Shown here one piece after another: positions 1 through 6,785 of a stretch of 27,545 bases of DNA (its first letter is position 1; each line of letters begins with the position of its first letter). Origin of the DNA: Streptomyces chattanoogensis. GTDB taxonomy: Bacteria; Actinomycetota; Actinomycetes; Streptomycetales; Streptomycetaceae. The DNA is taken from positions 1 through 27,545 of the forward strand of contig NZ_LGKG01000180.1 of the NCBI RefSeq assembly GCF_001294335.1. Reading direction: 5' to 3'. A program made the position numbers and the translations under genes. Under the pieces are notes generated by a model. It worked only from the letters and a program-made list of their open reading frames with translations. It did no database searches and was not told the origin of the DNA.

Positions 1-447
1 ACGGTCAAGCGGGACGGCCAGACCCTCAAGTCCATCCCGATCTCCGGCGGCAGCCCCGACAACCCCACCTACAACGGCCAGATGGTGATCTCGGAGAAGT
101 TCGAGCAGACCCGGATGGACGGCTCGACCGTCGGCTTCGGCGGTGAGTACGACATCAAGGACGTCCCGCACGCCATGCGGCTGTCGTCGTCCGGCACCTT
201 CATCCACGGCAACTACTGGGGCTCCCCGTCCATCTTCGGCAAGGCCGGCACCAGCCACGGCTGCGTCGGCCTGCGCGACCAGAAGGGCGGCGGTGGCGAC
301 ACCCCGGGCAAGTGGTTCTTCAACGAGTCGCTGGTCGGCGACGTCGTCATCGTGAAGAACTCCCACGACCAGACCGTCAAGCCGGACAACGGCCTCAACG
401 GCTGGAACCTTTCCTGGTCGGAATGGCAGCAGGGCAGCGCGGTCTGA
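1..447 (+). CDS. L,D-transpeptidase (YkuD domain), C-terminal part
   Basis: The frame is open from base 1, so the N-terminus lies outside the window; 148 residues are visible. L,D-transpeptidases form 3-3 cross-links in peptidoglycan outside the membrane, using a catalytic Cys. The active-site signature is clear: HGNYW at about visible residues 69-73, then SHGCVGLRD at about 85-93, giving the conserved His, the catalytic Cys (about 88) and the following Arg. The residues before it (TLKSIPISGGSP, then NGQMVISEK) match the strand and loop that open this domain in actinobacterial Ldt proteins. The tail (GWNLSWSEWQQGSAV) fits the short C-terminal subdomain of the family. A strong hairpin terminator follows 35 bases after the stop, so this is the last gene of its transcript. 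Signal peptide and Ig-like domains cannot be judged here. Confidence 0.93.
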   Translation, partial: TVKRDGQTLKSIPISGGSPDNPTYNGQMVISEKFEQTRMDGSTVGFGGEYDIKDVPHAMRLSSSGTFIHGNYWGSPSIFGKAGTSHGCVGLRDQKGGGGDTPGKWFFNESLVGDVVIVKNSHDQTVKPDNGLNGWNLSWSEWQQGSAV

Positions 448-481
448 GCCACTTTCCGAACTGACGCACAGCACACCTGAC

Positions 482-511
482 GGTGGCCGGTCCCTGACGG
501 GGCCGGCCACC
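482..511 (+). terminator. Rho-independent-type hairpin after the L,D-transpeptidase
   Basis: A 13-bp stem (482-494 with 499-511, one G-U pair) and a 4-base loop TGAC. No long T-run follows, as is usual in Streptomyces. It separates the transpeptidase from the convergent small membrane gene. Confidence 0.8.
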
Positions 512-551
512 TGTCGTTACGGGAGCGTCCGGGCGCTCGTCCCCGTACGGC

Positions 552-839
552 TCAGAGGATCTTCGCCAGCAGTACGCAGAGCACCACGGCGAGCAGATAG
601 CAGCCGATGCCGACCCAGGTCAGGACGCGGCGCGCGCGGCGGCGGCCGCACCACACCACCACCAGCGCGGCATGCGTCAGGACCACGGCGAGCACCGCGG
701 GAGCCCTGGACAGGTCGTCGGCGAACGCGAAATGCACCCAGGCCCAGGGAAGAACCACCGCGAACGGGCGCGGGAACAGCGACCAGGCCCGCACCTGCCA
801 GTCGGCCCGGTCCGGATCCAGATCCTCCGGCGCCGGCAT
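552..839 (-). CDS. Small integral membrane protein, function unknown
   Basis: A 95-residue protein starting MPAPEDLDPDRADW at the ATG at 839; a GTG at 920 would add 27 Pro/Arg-rich residues that look non-coding. After a polar N-terminus of about 30 residues come three hydrophobic stretches (about 30-45, 50-68 and 75-95), with a basic GRRRARR loop between the second and third. The layout suggests a small DUF-type inner-membrane protein with its N-terminus in the cytoplasm. It lies on the same strand as hrdD, but a perfect 12-bp hairpin between them makes a shared transcript unlikely. I do not recognise the family; no enzymatic motif is visible. Confidence 0.6.
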   Translation of the reverse strand: MPAPEDLDPDRADWQVRAWSLFPRPFAVVLPWAWVHFAFADDLSRAPAVLAVVLTHAALVVVWCGRRRARRVLTWVGIGCYLLAVVLCVLLAKIL

Positions 840-920
840 CAGGCAGCCGGGTGGCCGAACGGCTGGGCGGCTGGGCGGCTGCTGCTCCCGGGTACGGAGG
901 GCGCCGCCCGGGCACCACAC

Positions 921-950
921 AGCCCCGGTGCCGGCAAGGGCACCGGGGCT
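921..950 (-). terminator. Terminator downstream of hrdD
   Basis: Perfect 12-bp inverted repeat (921-932 with 939-950), loop of 6 bases, 30 bases beyond the sigma-factor stop. Confidence 0.85.
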
Positions 951-979
951 CGTCCTCCCGGAAGCGCCGGGTACGGGTT

Positions 980-1981
980 CTACGCCGCCGCGTCGAATCC
1001 CGTGTCCCGCGCCATCCGCTTCAGCTCCAGCAGCGCATGCTTCTCGATCTGCCGGATCCGCTCGCGGGTCAGGCCGTGCTGCTTGCCGACCTCGGTCAGG
1101 GTGCGCTCGCGGCCGTCCTCGATGCCGTAGCGCGCCTTGATGATCGAGGCGGTGCGCTGGTCGAGGCGGTCGATCAGATCCTCCAGCTCCTCGCTGCGCA
1201 GCAGCGAGAGCACCGACTGCTCGGGCGAGGCCGCGGAGGTGTCCTCCAGCAGGTCGCCGAACTGGGTGTCGCCGTCGTCGTCCACCGACATGTTCAGGCT
1301 GACGGGGTCGCGCGCCCAGTCCAGTACGTCCGTGACGCGGGCGGGCGTGGAGCCCAGCTCGCCGGCAACCTCCTCGGGCTCCGGGTCGCGGCCGTTCTCA
1401 CGGTTGAACTCGCGCTGCACCCGGCGGATGCGGCCCAGCTCCTCGACCAGGTGCACGGGCAGCCGGATCGTGCGGGACTGGTCGGCGATGGAACGGGTGA
1501 TGGCCTGGCGGATCCACCACGTCGCATACGTGGAGAACTTGAATCCCTTGGCGTAGTCGAACTTCTCCACGGCACGCACCAGACCGGCGTTGCCCTCCTG
1601 GATCAGGTCGAGCAGCGGCAGACCGGCGCGCGGATAGCGACGCGCCACGGCGACCACCAGCCGCAGGTTGGAACGGATGAAGACGTCCTTGGCCTTGGCG
1701 CTCTCGGCGGCCAGCGCCTCGAGCTCCGCGCGGCTGGCACCTGCGGCGTTGCCGTCGGTGACCTCGCCGTCCAGGATCTGCCGGGCGTAGACGCCCGCCT
1801 CGATGGTCTGGGACAGCTCGACCTCCTTGGCGGCGTCTAGCAGGGGCGTGCGCGCGATCTCGTCGAGGTACATGCCGACCAGGTCGCGGTCGGCGATCTC
1901 CCCGCCTACGGCGCGAACACTGTGGGCCCCGTCAGAACCGCTGCTGCTTTCCTGACGACGGGCGACGGCACGGGTTGCCAT
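980..1981 (-). CDS. hrdD: RNA polymerase principal-like sigma factor HrdD (sigma-70 group 2)
   Basis: A 333-residue sigma factor beginning [10 protein letters not shown] at the ATG at 1981, preceded by AAAGGGAG eight bases upstream; an in-frame ATG at 2044 is less likely. Region 1.2 ([26 protein letters not shown], split over about residues 33-60) is followed by the full region 2 ([53 protein letters not shown]), which melts and contacts the -10 element, region 3, and region 4.2 ([13 protein letters not shown] then [17 protein letters not shown]) for the -35. The ending RDTGFDAAA is characteristic of HrdD. HrdD is a non-essential paralogue of the housekeeping HrdB; in S. coelicolor it is transcribed by SigE-type polymerase (established knowledge). 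A strong terminator follows. The gene diverges from the GNAT gene. Confidence 0.93.
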   Translation of the reverse strand: MATRAVARRQESSSGSDGAHSVRAVGGEIADRDLVGMYLDEIARTPLLDAAKEVELSQTIEAGVYARQILDGEVTDGNAAGASRAELEALAAESAKAKDVFIRSNLRLVVAVARRYPRAGLPLLDLIQEGNAGLVRAVEKFDYAKGFKFSTYATWWIRQAITRSIADQSRTIRLPVHLVEELGRIRRVQREFNRENGRDPEPEEVAGELGSTPARVTDVLDWARDPVSLNMSVDDDGDTQFGDLLEDTSAASPEQSVLSLLRSEELEDLIDRLDQRTASIIKARYGIEDGRERTLTEVGKQHGLTRERIRQIEKHALLELKRMARDTGFDAAA

Positions 1982-2153
1982 GCGTGTGCTCCCTTTGCGA
2001 TGAGTCGGTCGCGGGACGGTGGAGCGGGAGACTCGATCGTTCACCGAGCAACCCGTCCGAAGGAAACAACGGCTGGAATCCGGACAGAATTCCCATGCCG
2101 CGACCCTATTTTTGTGATCATGCAGTACCCTGCGTCCCCACGAGGGGGTGCGG

Positions 2154-2726
2154 ATGCTGCCCGAGAGCGGGGACGTGCAGGTCAGAGCGGGCGTCGAGGC
2201 CGATCTCGGGGCCCTTACCGCGCTCTACAATCACTACGTCCGCGAGACGTCCGTCACGTTCGACACGGAGCCCTTCACCCCTGAACAGCGTCGTCCGTGG
2301 TTGCTCTCCCACCCCGAAGACGGCCCACACCGGCTTCTGGTTGCGCAGGAGGCGGGGACGGCTGCGGCGGGGGCGTCCGCCGACGGCACCGGCTCCCTGC
2401 TCGGCTACGCGACCAGCAGCGCCTTCCGCCCGAAGGCCGCCTACGCCCCGTCCGTCGAGGTCACCGTCTACTGCGCGCCGCGCGCGGTCGGCCGCGGTAT
2501 CGGCACGCTGCTCTACCGGGCCCTGTTCGAGGCGCTGGCCACCGAGGACGTGCACCGCGCGTTCGCGGGCGTCGCCCAGCCCAATGAGGCCTCCCACCGT
2601 CTGCACACCCGCTTCGGCTTCCGCCACGTCGGCACGTACACCGAGGTGGGCCGCAAATTCGGCCGCTACTGGGATGTCGCCTGGTACCAGAAGGATCTGG
2701 GCGGGGGCCGGTCCTGTCTCCGCTGA
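2154..2726 (+). CDS. GNAT acetyltransferase of the phosphinothricin acetyltransferase (Pat/Bar) type
   Basis: A 190-residue protein; ATG at 2154 chosen because GAGGGGG sits 5 bases upstream (a GTG at 2148 is inside this ribosome site). The opening VRAGVEADLGALTALYNHYVRET and TSVTFDTEPFTPEQRRPWL match the N-terminal helices of Pat-like amine N-acetyltransferases. The acetyl-CoA loop is visible in VEVTVYCAPRAVGRGIGTLLY (Arg-x-x-Gly-x-Gly, about residues 105-125), followed by the C-terminal NEASHRLHTRFGFRHVGTYTEVGRKFGRYWDVAWYQK pattern, also typical of the family. It would transfer an acetyl group from acetyl-CoA to a small amine, possibly a methionine sulfoximine/phosphinothricin-like compound; the natural substrate cannot be read from sequence. 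Divergent from hrdD. Confidence 0.85.
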   Translation: MLPESGDVQVRAGVEADLGALTALYNHYVRETSVTFDTEPFTPEQRRPWLLSHPEDGPHRLLVAQEAGTAAAGASADGTGSLLGYATSSAFRPKAAYAPSVEVTVYCAPRAVGRGIGTLLYRALFEALATEDVHRAFAGVAQPNEASHRLHTRFGFRHVGTYTEVGRKFGRYWDVAWYQKDLGGGRSCLR

Positions 2727-2835
2727 ACCGCTCTCCGCTGATCCAGTTGACGCATGCCGTACGCGGGTGTCGCCTGGACGGAGAGCGATTTCGACTGCCC
2801 CCCCCGTACGCCGGGGCAAGCGAGAGGAGCCCGTC

Positions 2836-3387
2836 ATGGAAACGCACCCGCAGCGGCGCGAGCCGGACCACGCAAGGGCGGCCCGCTCCCACGGAACCGT
2901 CGAACCGGAGCACGGCGCGAGCGCTGTCAGCCCGGACACGGGCTTCCGGCTCCCCGGCACCACCCGCCGGGTACCGACGACCGTGGCGCTGCCGGTCATC
3001 GCGGCGGTCGCCTTCGGCCTCTTCACGATCTTCCGGGTGCACACCGCCGGCACCAAGGGCGGCCCGGCCATCCTGTACGGACTGGCCGCGGCCATCGTCA
3101 CCGGGGCGCTCGGGCTCTACCTGGTGCACTTCCAGCGGACCATGATCACCGAAACCCGGGCGGTGGCTTACGGTGCGCTCTTCGGGGCTTCGGTGGGCTG
3201 GAACTACAGCCTCGGCGGGGAGACGGTCCTCAAGTCGTGCGGCTTCGGCCTCGGCATGGGCGCCGTGATGTTCGTCGTCTCGCTCTACGTCTTCCGGACC
3301 CACCGCGACCGCGAACCGCACGGACGCCACCGGCCCCGCACGACCCAGCGAACCCGCCTGCCCCAGCGCGCCCCCGCGGCGCACTGA
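2836..3387 (+). CDS. Small integral membrane protein, function unknown
   Basis: 183 residues from the ATG at 2836 with GAGAGGAG six bases upstream. The first 55 residues are polar (His/Arg/Pro-rich). Four hydrophobic segments follow: PTTVALPVIAAVAFGLFTIF (about 56-75), AILYGLAAAIVTGALGLYLV (about 83-103), AYGALFGASVGWNYSL (about 115-130) and FGLGMGAVMFVVSLYVF (about 138-155). A basic cytoplasmic tail (RTHRDREPHGRHRPR...) closes it. The arrangement suggests an even number of transmembrane helices with both ends inside. Family not recognised; streptomycete proteins of this sort are annotated only as membrane proteins. It is followed by the remains of a PPOX gene. Confidence 0.75.
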   Translation: METHPQRREPDHARAARSHGTVEPEHGASAVSPDTGFRLPGTTRRVPTTVALPVIAAVAFGLFTIFRVHTAGTKGGPAILYGLAAAIVTGALGLYLVHFQRTMITETRAVAYGALFGASVGWNYSLGGETVLKSCGFGLGMGAVMFVVSLYVFRTHRDREPHGRHRPRTTQRTRLPQRAPAAH

Positions 3388-3423
3388 CAGGGAACGCGCG
3401 TACCTGGCCGGTCAGCCCGCCGG

Positions 3424-3599
3424 CTGGGCTGGGGCCGCGGCGTGGAGATCCGCGGCCACGCCGAACTGCTCACCCTCGAGGCGCCGCCGATGGCACCCGG
3501 TTCTTCAGCAACGAGGTGATCCGTATCCACCCGCGCCGCATCATCAGCCGGCACCTGGAGCCCGACGACGACCGCGCCCGGTCCCGTAACGTCGGCTGA
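3424..3599 (+). pseudogene. Remnant of a PPOX-class F420-dependent enzyme (C-terminal fragment, frameshifted)
   Basis: Two adjacent frames give pieces of one protein. From 3424 one frame reads LGWGRGVEIRGHAELLTLE, which matches the strand after the cofactor loop in Rv1155-type PPOX proteins; after about 3485 the other frame reads GTRFFSNEVIRIHPRRIIS and continues to the TGA at 3597-3599, matching the IRIHPRRVVSW ending of the same family. One small insertion or deletion near 3480-3495 separates them, and the N-terminal two thirds are missing. Non-functional. It lies tail to tail with another split-barrel gene that also lacks part of its C-terminus, so a deletion or rearrangement may have happened at about 3600-3620. 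Confidence 0.6.
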
Positions 3600-3619
3600 C
3601 CGCCGGACCCCGCCGGACC

Positions 3620-4060
3620 TCAGTCCACCAGCAGCGACAGATGGAAAGGCTCCGGCGGCCGCACCTCCGCCGTATAGCGGGCGACCTGCGCGGGGTCCGT
3701 CACCTCGACGGCCCGGCCGGACACCCGGACGTCGCCGCCCTCCATGTCCGTGCCCGGACCGGGATTGGCGTGGAGGGAGAAGCGGGGATCACGCCGCAGG
3801 TCCCGCACCTTGCGGGCGCCCGTCATCATTCCGAGCCACAGTTCCCCGTGGCGGAAGTCCGCCTCCAGGCCGGTCAGCCGCGGCGCACCGTCCTTGCGGA
3901 GGGTGGCCAGGACATGGTGCTTGAACCGCCCGAACCGTTCCCGCACCAGCCCGGCCAGCGCCGGTTCCGCCTCCTCGACCACCGCCCAGGAGACCCCAGC
4001 CGCCTCCCCCGCGACCGCGCCCCGGCTCCGACCGCCCCTGCCCCTGCCCTCATGCGTCAT
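3620..4060 (-). CDS. Pyridoxamine 5'-phosphate oxidase family protein, C-terminally short
   Basis: 146 residues from the ATG at 4060, preceded by a G-rich GGGGGGAGGG site; the longer frame to 4138 is rejected. The core SWAVVEEAEPALAGLVRERF, then FKHHVLATLRKDGAPRLTGLE and GELWLGMMTGARKVRDLRRDPRF, is the FMN/F420-binding split-barrel fold: a strand pair presenting substrate, then the phosphate-binding K-x-x-D-L-R-R-D-P segment. The product probably binds a flavin or deazaflavin; the substrate is unknown. It stops right after PEPFHLSLLVD. Family members I know continue for another 25 or so residues (a strand plus a W-R-P-G-like end), so this copy looks truncated exactly where the PPOX remnant of the opposite strand begins. 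Activity is therefore doubtful. A second family member starts 44 bases upstream on the same strand. Confidence 0.75.
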   Translation of the reverse strand: MTHEGRGRGGRSRGAVAGEAAGVSWAVVEEAEPALAGLVRERFGRFKHHVLATLRKDGAPRLTGLEADFRHGELWLGMMTGARKVRDLRRDPRFSLHANPGPGTDMEGGDVRVSGRAVEVTDPAQVARYTAEVRPPEPFHLSLLVD

Positions 4061-4104
4061 GCGCTCACCCTCCCCCCGATACCCGACACCTCCTGTCCGG
4101 TATT

Positions 4105-4530
4105 TCAGTGCGACGGGCCCAGATCCGCCGCGTTCCACCGCTCCGGGCGCAGCCGTATGCCGATCAGCTCCTCGCCGTGCTCCAGCACCCCGGCCGCGTA
4201 CTCCGACACCTTCTCGGCGGACAGATAGCGGGCCGCCACCTCGTTGACCAGCTCCGGCGTCACCGCGACGAACGCTGCGCGGCCCTCGACGGCCGTATAG
4301 CGGTACGTCGGCGAAGTGGTCTGCACGGTCAGCGTGAACCGGCCGGTCTGCTCTATCAGCCGGGCCTTGCGTGAGGTACGGCCCGTGAAGAGGAGGACGT
4401 CACCGCCGGGGCGGTACGCGTACCAGACCGGCGCCGTCACCGGTCCGCGCTCGCTGCCCGCCGCGACGGACAGCACGGCGACCAGCGGCTCGGCGAGAAA
4501 CTGCTCGCGCTCTTCCACAGACAGCGACAT
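4105..4530 (-). CDS. Pyridoxamine 5'-phosphate oxidase / PPOX-type split-barrel protein
   Basis: 141 residues. ATG at 4530 is preferred (AGGAG six bases upstream); a GTG immediately before it is possible. MSLSVEEREQFLAEPLVAVLSVAAGSERGP gives the entry helix and first strand, APVWYAYRPGGDVLLFTGRTSRKARLIEQTGRFTLTVQT the cofactor-binding core with the typical T-x-R-x-S-x-K-A-R-L loop, and YTAVEGRAAFVAVTPELVNEVAARYL the second half of the barrel. Length agrees with small F420- or FMN-binding oxidoreductases of this superfamily. Probably co-transcribed with the truncated family member downstream. Its ribosome-binding region is the first unit of a decayed 16-bp tandem repeat. Substrate unknown. Confidence 0.8.
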   Translation of the reverse strand: MSLSVEEREQFLAEPLVAVLSVAAGSERGPVTAPVWYAYRPGGDVLLFTGRTSRKARLIEQTGRFTLTVQTTSPTYRYTAVEGRAAFVAVTPELVNEVAARYLSAEKVSEYAAGVLEHGEELIGIRLRPERWNAADLGPSH

Positions 4531-4609
4531 CACAGACTCCTGACGTCACGGACTCCCGGCATCGCAGGCTCCGGGCATCACAGACTTCCGGCCTCGCAGA
4601 CTGCTCACG
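4530..4609. repeat. Five imperfect tandem copies of a 16-bp unit
   Basis: Units at 4530-4545, 4546-4561, 4562-4577, 4578-4593 and 4594-4609, consensus TCACAGACTCCCGGCA on the plus strand. Read on the minus strand the unit is about TGCCGGGAGTCTGTGA, so the copy next to the gene supplies its AGGAG ribosome site and the A of the start codon; the other four are decayed copies upstream. Confidence 0.85.
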
Positions 4610-4750
4610 ATCACCCCCAGGACCGACCCTCCCTTCCACGCTCACACACCCGCGCCGTACCGCCACTCAGCCCGGCATCGCCCGGCCCTCCCCCGCGTCC
4701 ACCACCCCGTCCGCACCCACGACTTCAGCGTGCCACCCGCCACTGACAAT

Positions 4751-4810
4751 CCCCTCCGCAGTCCCCTCCGCGGTCCCCTCCACAGCCGTCTCCACAGCCG
4801 TCTCCACACG
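4751..4810. repeat. Five imperfect tandem copies of a 12-bp unit
   Basis: Consensus CCCCTCCACAGC; units 4751-4762, 4763-4774, 4775-4786, 4787-4798, 4799-4810. Intergenic, ahead of the questin-oxidase-like gene. Because 12 is a multiple of 3, the minus strand reads as a V-E-T-A/A-E-G-T repeat, which I regard as chance. The rest of the 360-bp gap shows no gene. Confidence 0.85.
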
Positions 4811-4891
4811 CCCCTCACCTGCGGCCTTACGACCAGCGGTGTAGGGCCGCAGCCCGTTACGCGCCGCCGGGCGGCGACCTAGCCTCGGACC

Positions 4892-5941
4892 ATGAACACG
4901 ACGAACGGCACTCTCGACGAAGCCCTGGAACGCCTGCACACCACCGGCCCCGAATTCCGCGGCTTCTTAAGCAATCACGGCCCGATGGCCGTAGAGGCCC
5001 TGGTCCGGCGCGGCCAGGCCCGCACCGTTCACCGCTGGCTCGACACCTACGCCGCCAAGCTGGAGGACGTCCCGAGCCCGCAGTCCCCCCTCGACGACAC
5101 CAACTGGCAGGAGGCGCTGGGGGATCCGCGCCGGGTGACCGACTGGACCGCCTACCTGACCCGCCAGGTCGCCGAACGCCCTTGGCGGGAGGTCCTGGCC
5201 GAGTGGTGGCCGCGGCTGCTGCCCGGTATCGCGGGCGCCGCGACGCACCCCGTGATCCGCGTCGGCCACGCCGTACGTGTCCTCCTGGAGGAGGGTGAAG
5301 AAGCGCCGCGCATCGCCGAGTTGGCGCACGCCATCGGGTACTGGGCGGCCCGCCACACGACGCTCCCGGTGACCGTCCGCCCCGCCGGCACCACCTCCCC
5401 CGCCGACGCGCTGGCCGCCCTCCCGCGCATCGCCGACCAGCAGGTCCTCCCGCTCGACGGCCTGGCCCAGCTGCCCGGCACGGACGGCTGGCTGACGGCC
5501 GCCGAGGCGCTCCGCGCCCCCGAGGACCCGGACGCCGCCCGCGACCAACTGGCCGCCGTCGTCCAGGCCGCCACCCACCGCTACCTCGATTACGGCCACG
5601 GCGACGCGGTCCTCCTCGTCCACGCCGCCACCGCCCCGAACGCCGTCCTGCGCACCCTCCCGGCCCTCCCGCGCAGCCTCTGGTCCGCCTCGCTCGGCGT
5701 CGCCTGGGCCGCCACCGCCGCCCTGACCTCCGTCTACTCCGCCCCCGAGCCGCTGCCGCCGCTACGGGCCAGCTCCCTCACCCCGGAGGAGGTCTTCGCC
5801 CGCGCCACCGCCCATGGCGACGAGCACGCCATCAAGCTGGCCGATACGGCGCTGGACGTCGCCTCCTGGACCCCCGACGGCGACGACCGCGCCCTGTCCG
5901 CCGCCCTCCGTGGGATGGAACTGATCGAACCGGGAACCTGA
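4892..5941 (+). CDS. Questin oxidase family protein
   Basis: 349 residues starting MNTTNGTLDEALERLHTTGPEF at 4892. The N-terminal helix and NHGPMAVEALVRRGQARTVHRWLDTY are typical of the questin oxidase (former DUF4243) family, followed by NWQEALGDPRRVTDWTAYLTRQV and the conserved HPVIRVGHAVRVLLEEG (about 118-134) and ELAHAIGYWAARH (about 142-154) helices with family His residues; YLDYGHGDAVLLVHAATAPNAV (about 230-251) is also conserved. In fungi questin oxidase performs a Baeyer-Villiger ring cleavage of an anthraquinone; bacterial relatives are mostly uncharacterised, so a polyketide-oxidising role is inference. No cofactor motif is visible. Monocistronic: a hairpin terminator follows. Confidence 0.85.
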   Translation: MNTTNGTLDEALERLHTTGPEFRGFLSNHGPMAVEALVRRGQARTVHRWLDTYAAKLEDVPSPQSPLDDTNWQEALGDPRRVTDWTAYLTRQVAERPWREVLAEWWPRLLPGIAGAATHPVIRVGHAVRVLLEEGEEAPRIAELAHAIGYWAARHTTLPVTVRPAGTTSPADALAALPRIADQQVLPLDGLAQLPGTDGWLTAAEALRAPEDPDAARDQLAAVVQAATHRYLDYGHGDAVLLVHAATAPNAVLRTLPALPRSLWSASLGVAWAATAALTSVYSAPEPLPPLRASSLTPEEVFARATAHGDEHAIKLADTALDVASWTPDGDDRALSAALRGMELIEPGT

Positions 5942-5960
5942 GACGGCTCCTGCGGCGGAA

Positions 5961-5990
5961 CCCGGGGCCGCGTCGCGGCCGCGCCCCGGG
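5961..5990 (+). terminator. Hairpin after the questin-oxidase-like gene
   Basis: CCCGGGGC (5961-5968) pairs with GCCCCGGG (5983-5990); a competing inner GGCCGC/GCGGCC stem may form instead. Confidence 0.6.
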
Positions 5991-6076
5991 AGGCTCCGGC
6001 TTCCCGGCGGCGCGGCCGCCCCGGATCCGGACATTCGGCGATCATCGCGCCCCTGCCGCAACCCGGCCCGCACCCC

Positions 6077-6096
6077 TTGTTAAATCTTCAATAACT
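6077..6096. promoter_or_regulatory. AT-rich palindrome-like site ahead of the MarR gene, possible operator
   Basis: TTGTTAAATCTTCAATAACT is strikingly AT-rich against its surroundings and has GTTA/TAAC ends (6079-6082 and 6092-6095). It lies 27 bases before the MarR start, the usual place for an autoregulatory MarR site and promoter. Inference only. Confidence 0.4.
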
Positions 6097-6122
6097 CATC
6101 TCGCGGTGAGAGAGTGGATGGC

Positions 6123-6620
6123 ATGAGCAAGGAACCCGCAGCCGAGCCGCGCTGGCTCACCGACGAGGAGCAATACGCCTGGCAGTGCTACCTCCACGCC
6201 ACGACGCTCCTGGAGGATCACCTGGACCGCCAGCTGCAGCGTGACGCCGGGATGCCGCATGTCTATTACGGCCTGCTCGTCCACCTCTCCCGTGCGCCGC
6301 GGCGCCGGATGCGGATGACCGAGCTGGCCCAGAACATGAAGATCACCCGCTCCCGCCTTTCGCATGCCATCGCCCGCCTGGAGAAGAACGGCTGGGTGCA
6401 CCGCGAGAACTGCCCGTCAGACAAGCGGGGCCAGAACGCCCACCTCACGGACGAGGGCATGCGGGTCCTGGAGAAGGCCGCGCCCGGCCATGTCGCCGCC
6501 GTGCGTGCCGCAATGTTCGACCGGCTCTCCCCCGAGCAGATCCGCCAGCTGGCCGACATCTGCCGGGTCATGGCCGACGGACTTCAGCCGAAAGGGGCCG
6601 ACCTGCCCTGGCTCCGTTGA
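6123..6620 (+). CDS. MarR family transcriptional regulator
   Basis: 165 residues; ATG at 6123 chosen because GAGAGAG sits eight bases upstream (a GTG at 6114 lies inside that site). The winged helix-turn-helix is clear: HVYYGLLVHLSRAPRRRMRMTELAQNMKITRSRLSHAIARLEKNGWVHRENCPSDKRGQNAHLTDEGMRVLEKAAPGH, with the recognition helix at about residues 78-93 and the wing D-K-R-G-Q-N-A-H-L-T at about 103-113. N- and C-terminal helices (AWQCYLHATTLLEDHLDRQLQ; LSPEQIRQLADICRVMADGL) form the dimer interface. Probably senses a phenolic or drug-like ligand. It is convergent with a DHA2 exporter, a plausible target, but no shared promoter is seen. Confidence 0.92.
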   Translation: MSKEPAAEPRWLTDEEQYAWQCYLHATTLLEDHLDRQLQRDAGMPHVYYGLLVHLSRAPRRRMRMTELAQNMKITRSRLSHAIARLEKNGWVHRENCPSDKRGQNAHLTDEGMRVLEKAAPGHVAAVRAAMFDRLSPEQIRQLADICRVMADGLQPKGADLPWLR

Positions 6621-6663
6621 CGGACGGACCGGGGCAGCGATGCCTTCGAGTGATGCACGGGAT

Positions 6664-6720
6664 GACCTGAGTGACGACGACCCGAGCGACGACGACCTGA
6701 GTGACGACGACCCGAGTGAC
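6664..6720. repeat. Tandem 15-bp repeat, nearly four copies
   Basis: Units GACCTGAGTGACGAC (6664-6678, 6694-6708) alternate with GACCCGAGCGACGAC-like units (6679-6693, 6709-6720). It lies between the MarR stop and the exporter terminator; no gene. Confidence 0.85.
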
Positions 6721-6733
6721 CTGGCAAGAAAGA

Positions 6734-6761
6734 GGGCGGCCCCGCAACACCGGGACCGCCC
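6734..6761 (-). terminator. Terminator of the DHA2 exporter gene
   Basis: 11 base-pair positions with one mismatch (6734-6744 with 6751-6761), loop CAACAC; on the minus strand a T-rich tail (TCTTTCTT) follows, so it is a near-classical intrinsic terminator. Confidence 0.8.
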
Positions 6762-6785
6762 CTCCGTCTCTTGCGCCCCTCGGCT

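Noticed and set aside
851..1840. 329-codon plus-strand frame over hrdD
   Set aside because: Shadow of the sigma-factor gene.
4667..4939. 90-codon minus-strand frame with a VETA/AEGT repeat
   Set aside because: The repeat comes from the 12-bp tandem DNA repeat and the frame overlaps the questin-oxidase-like gene start; no ribosome site.
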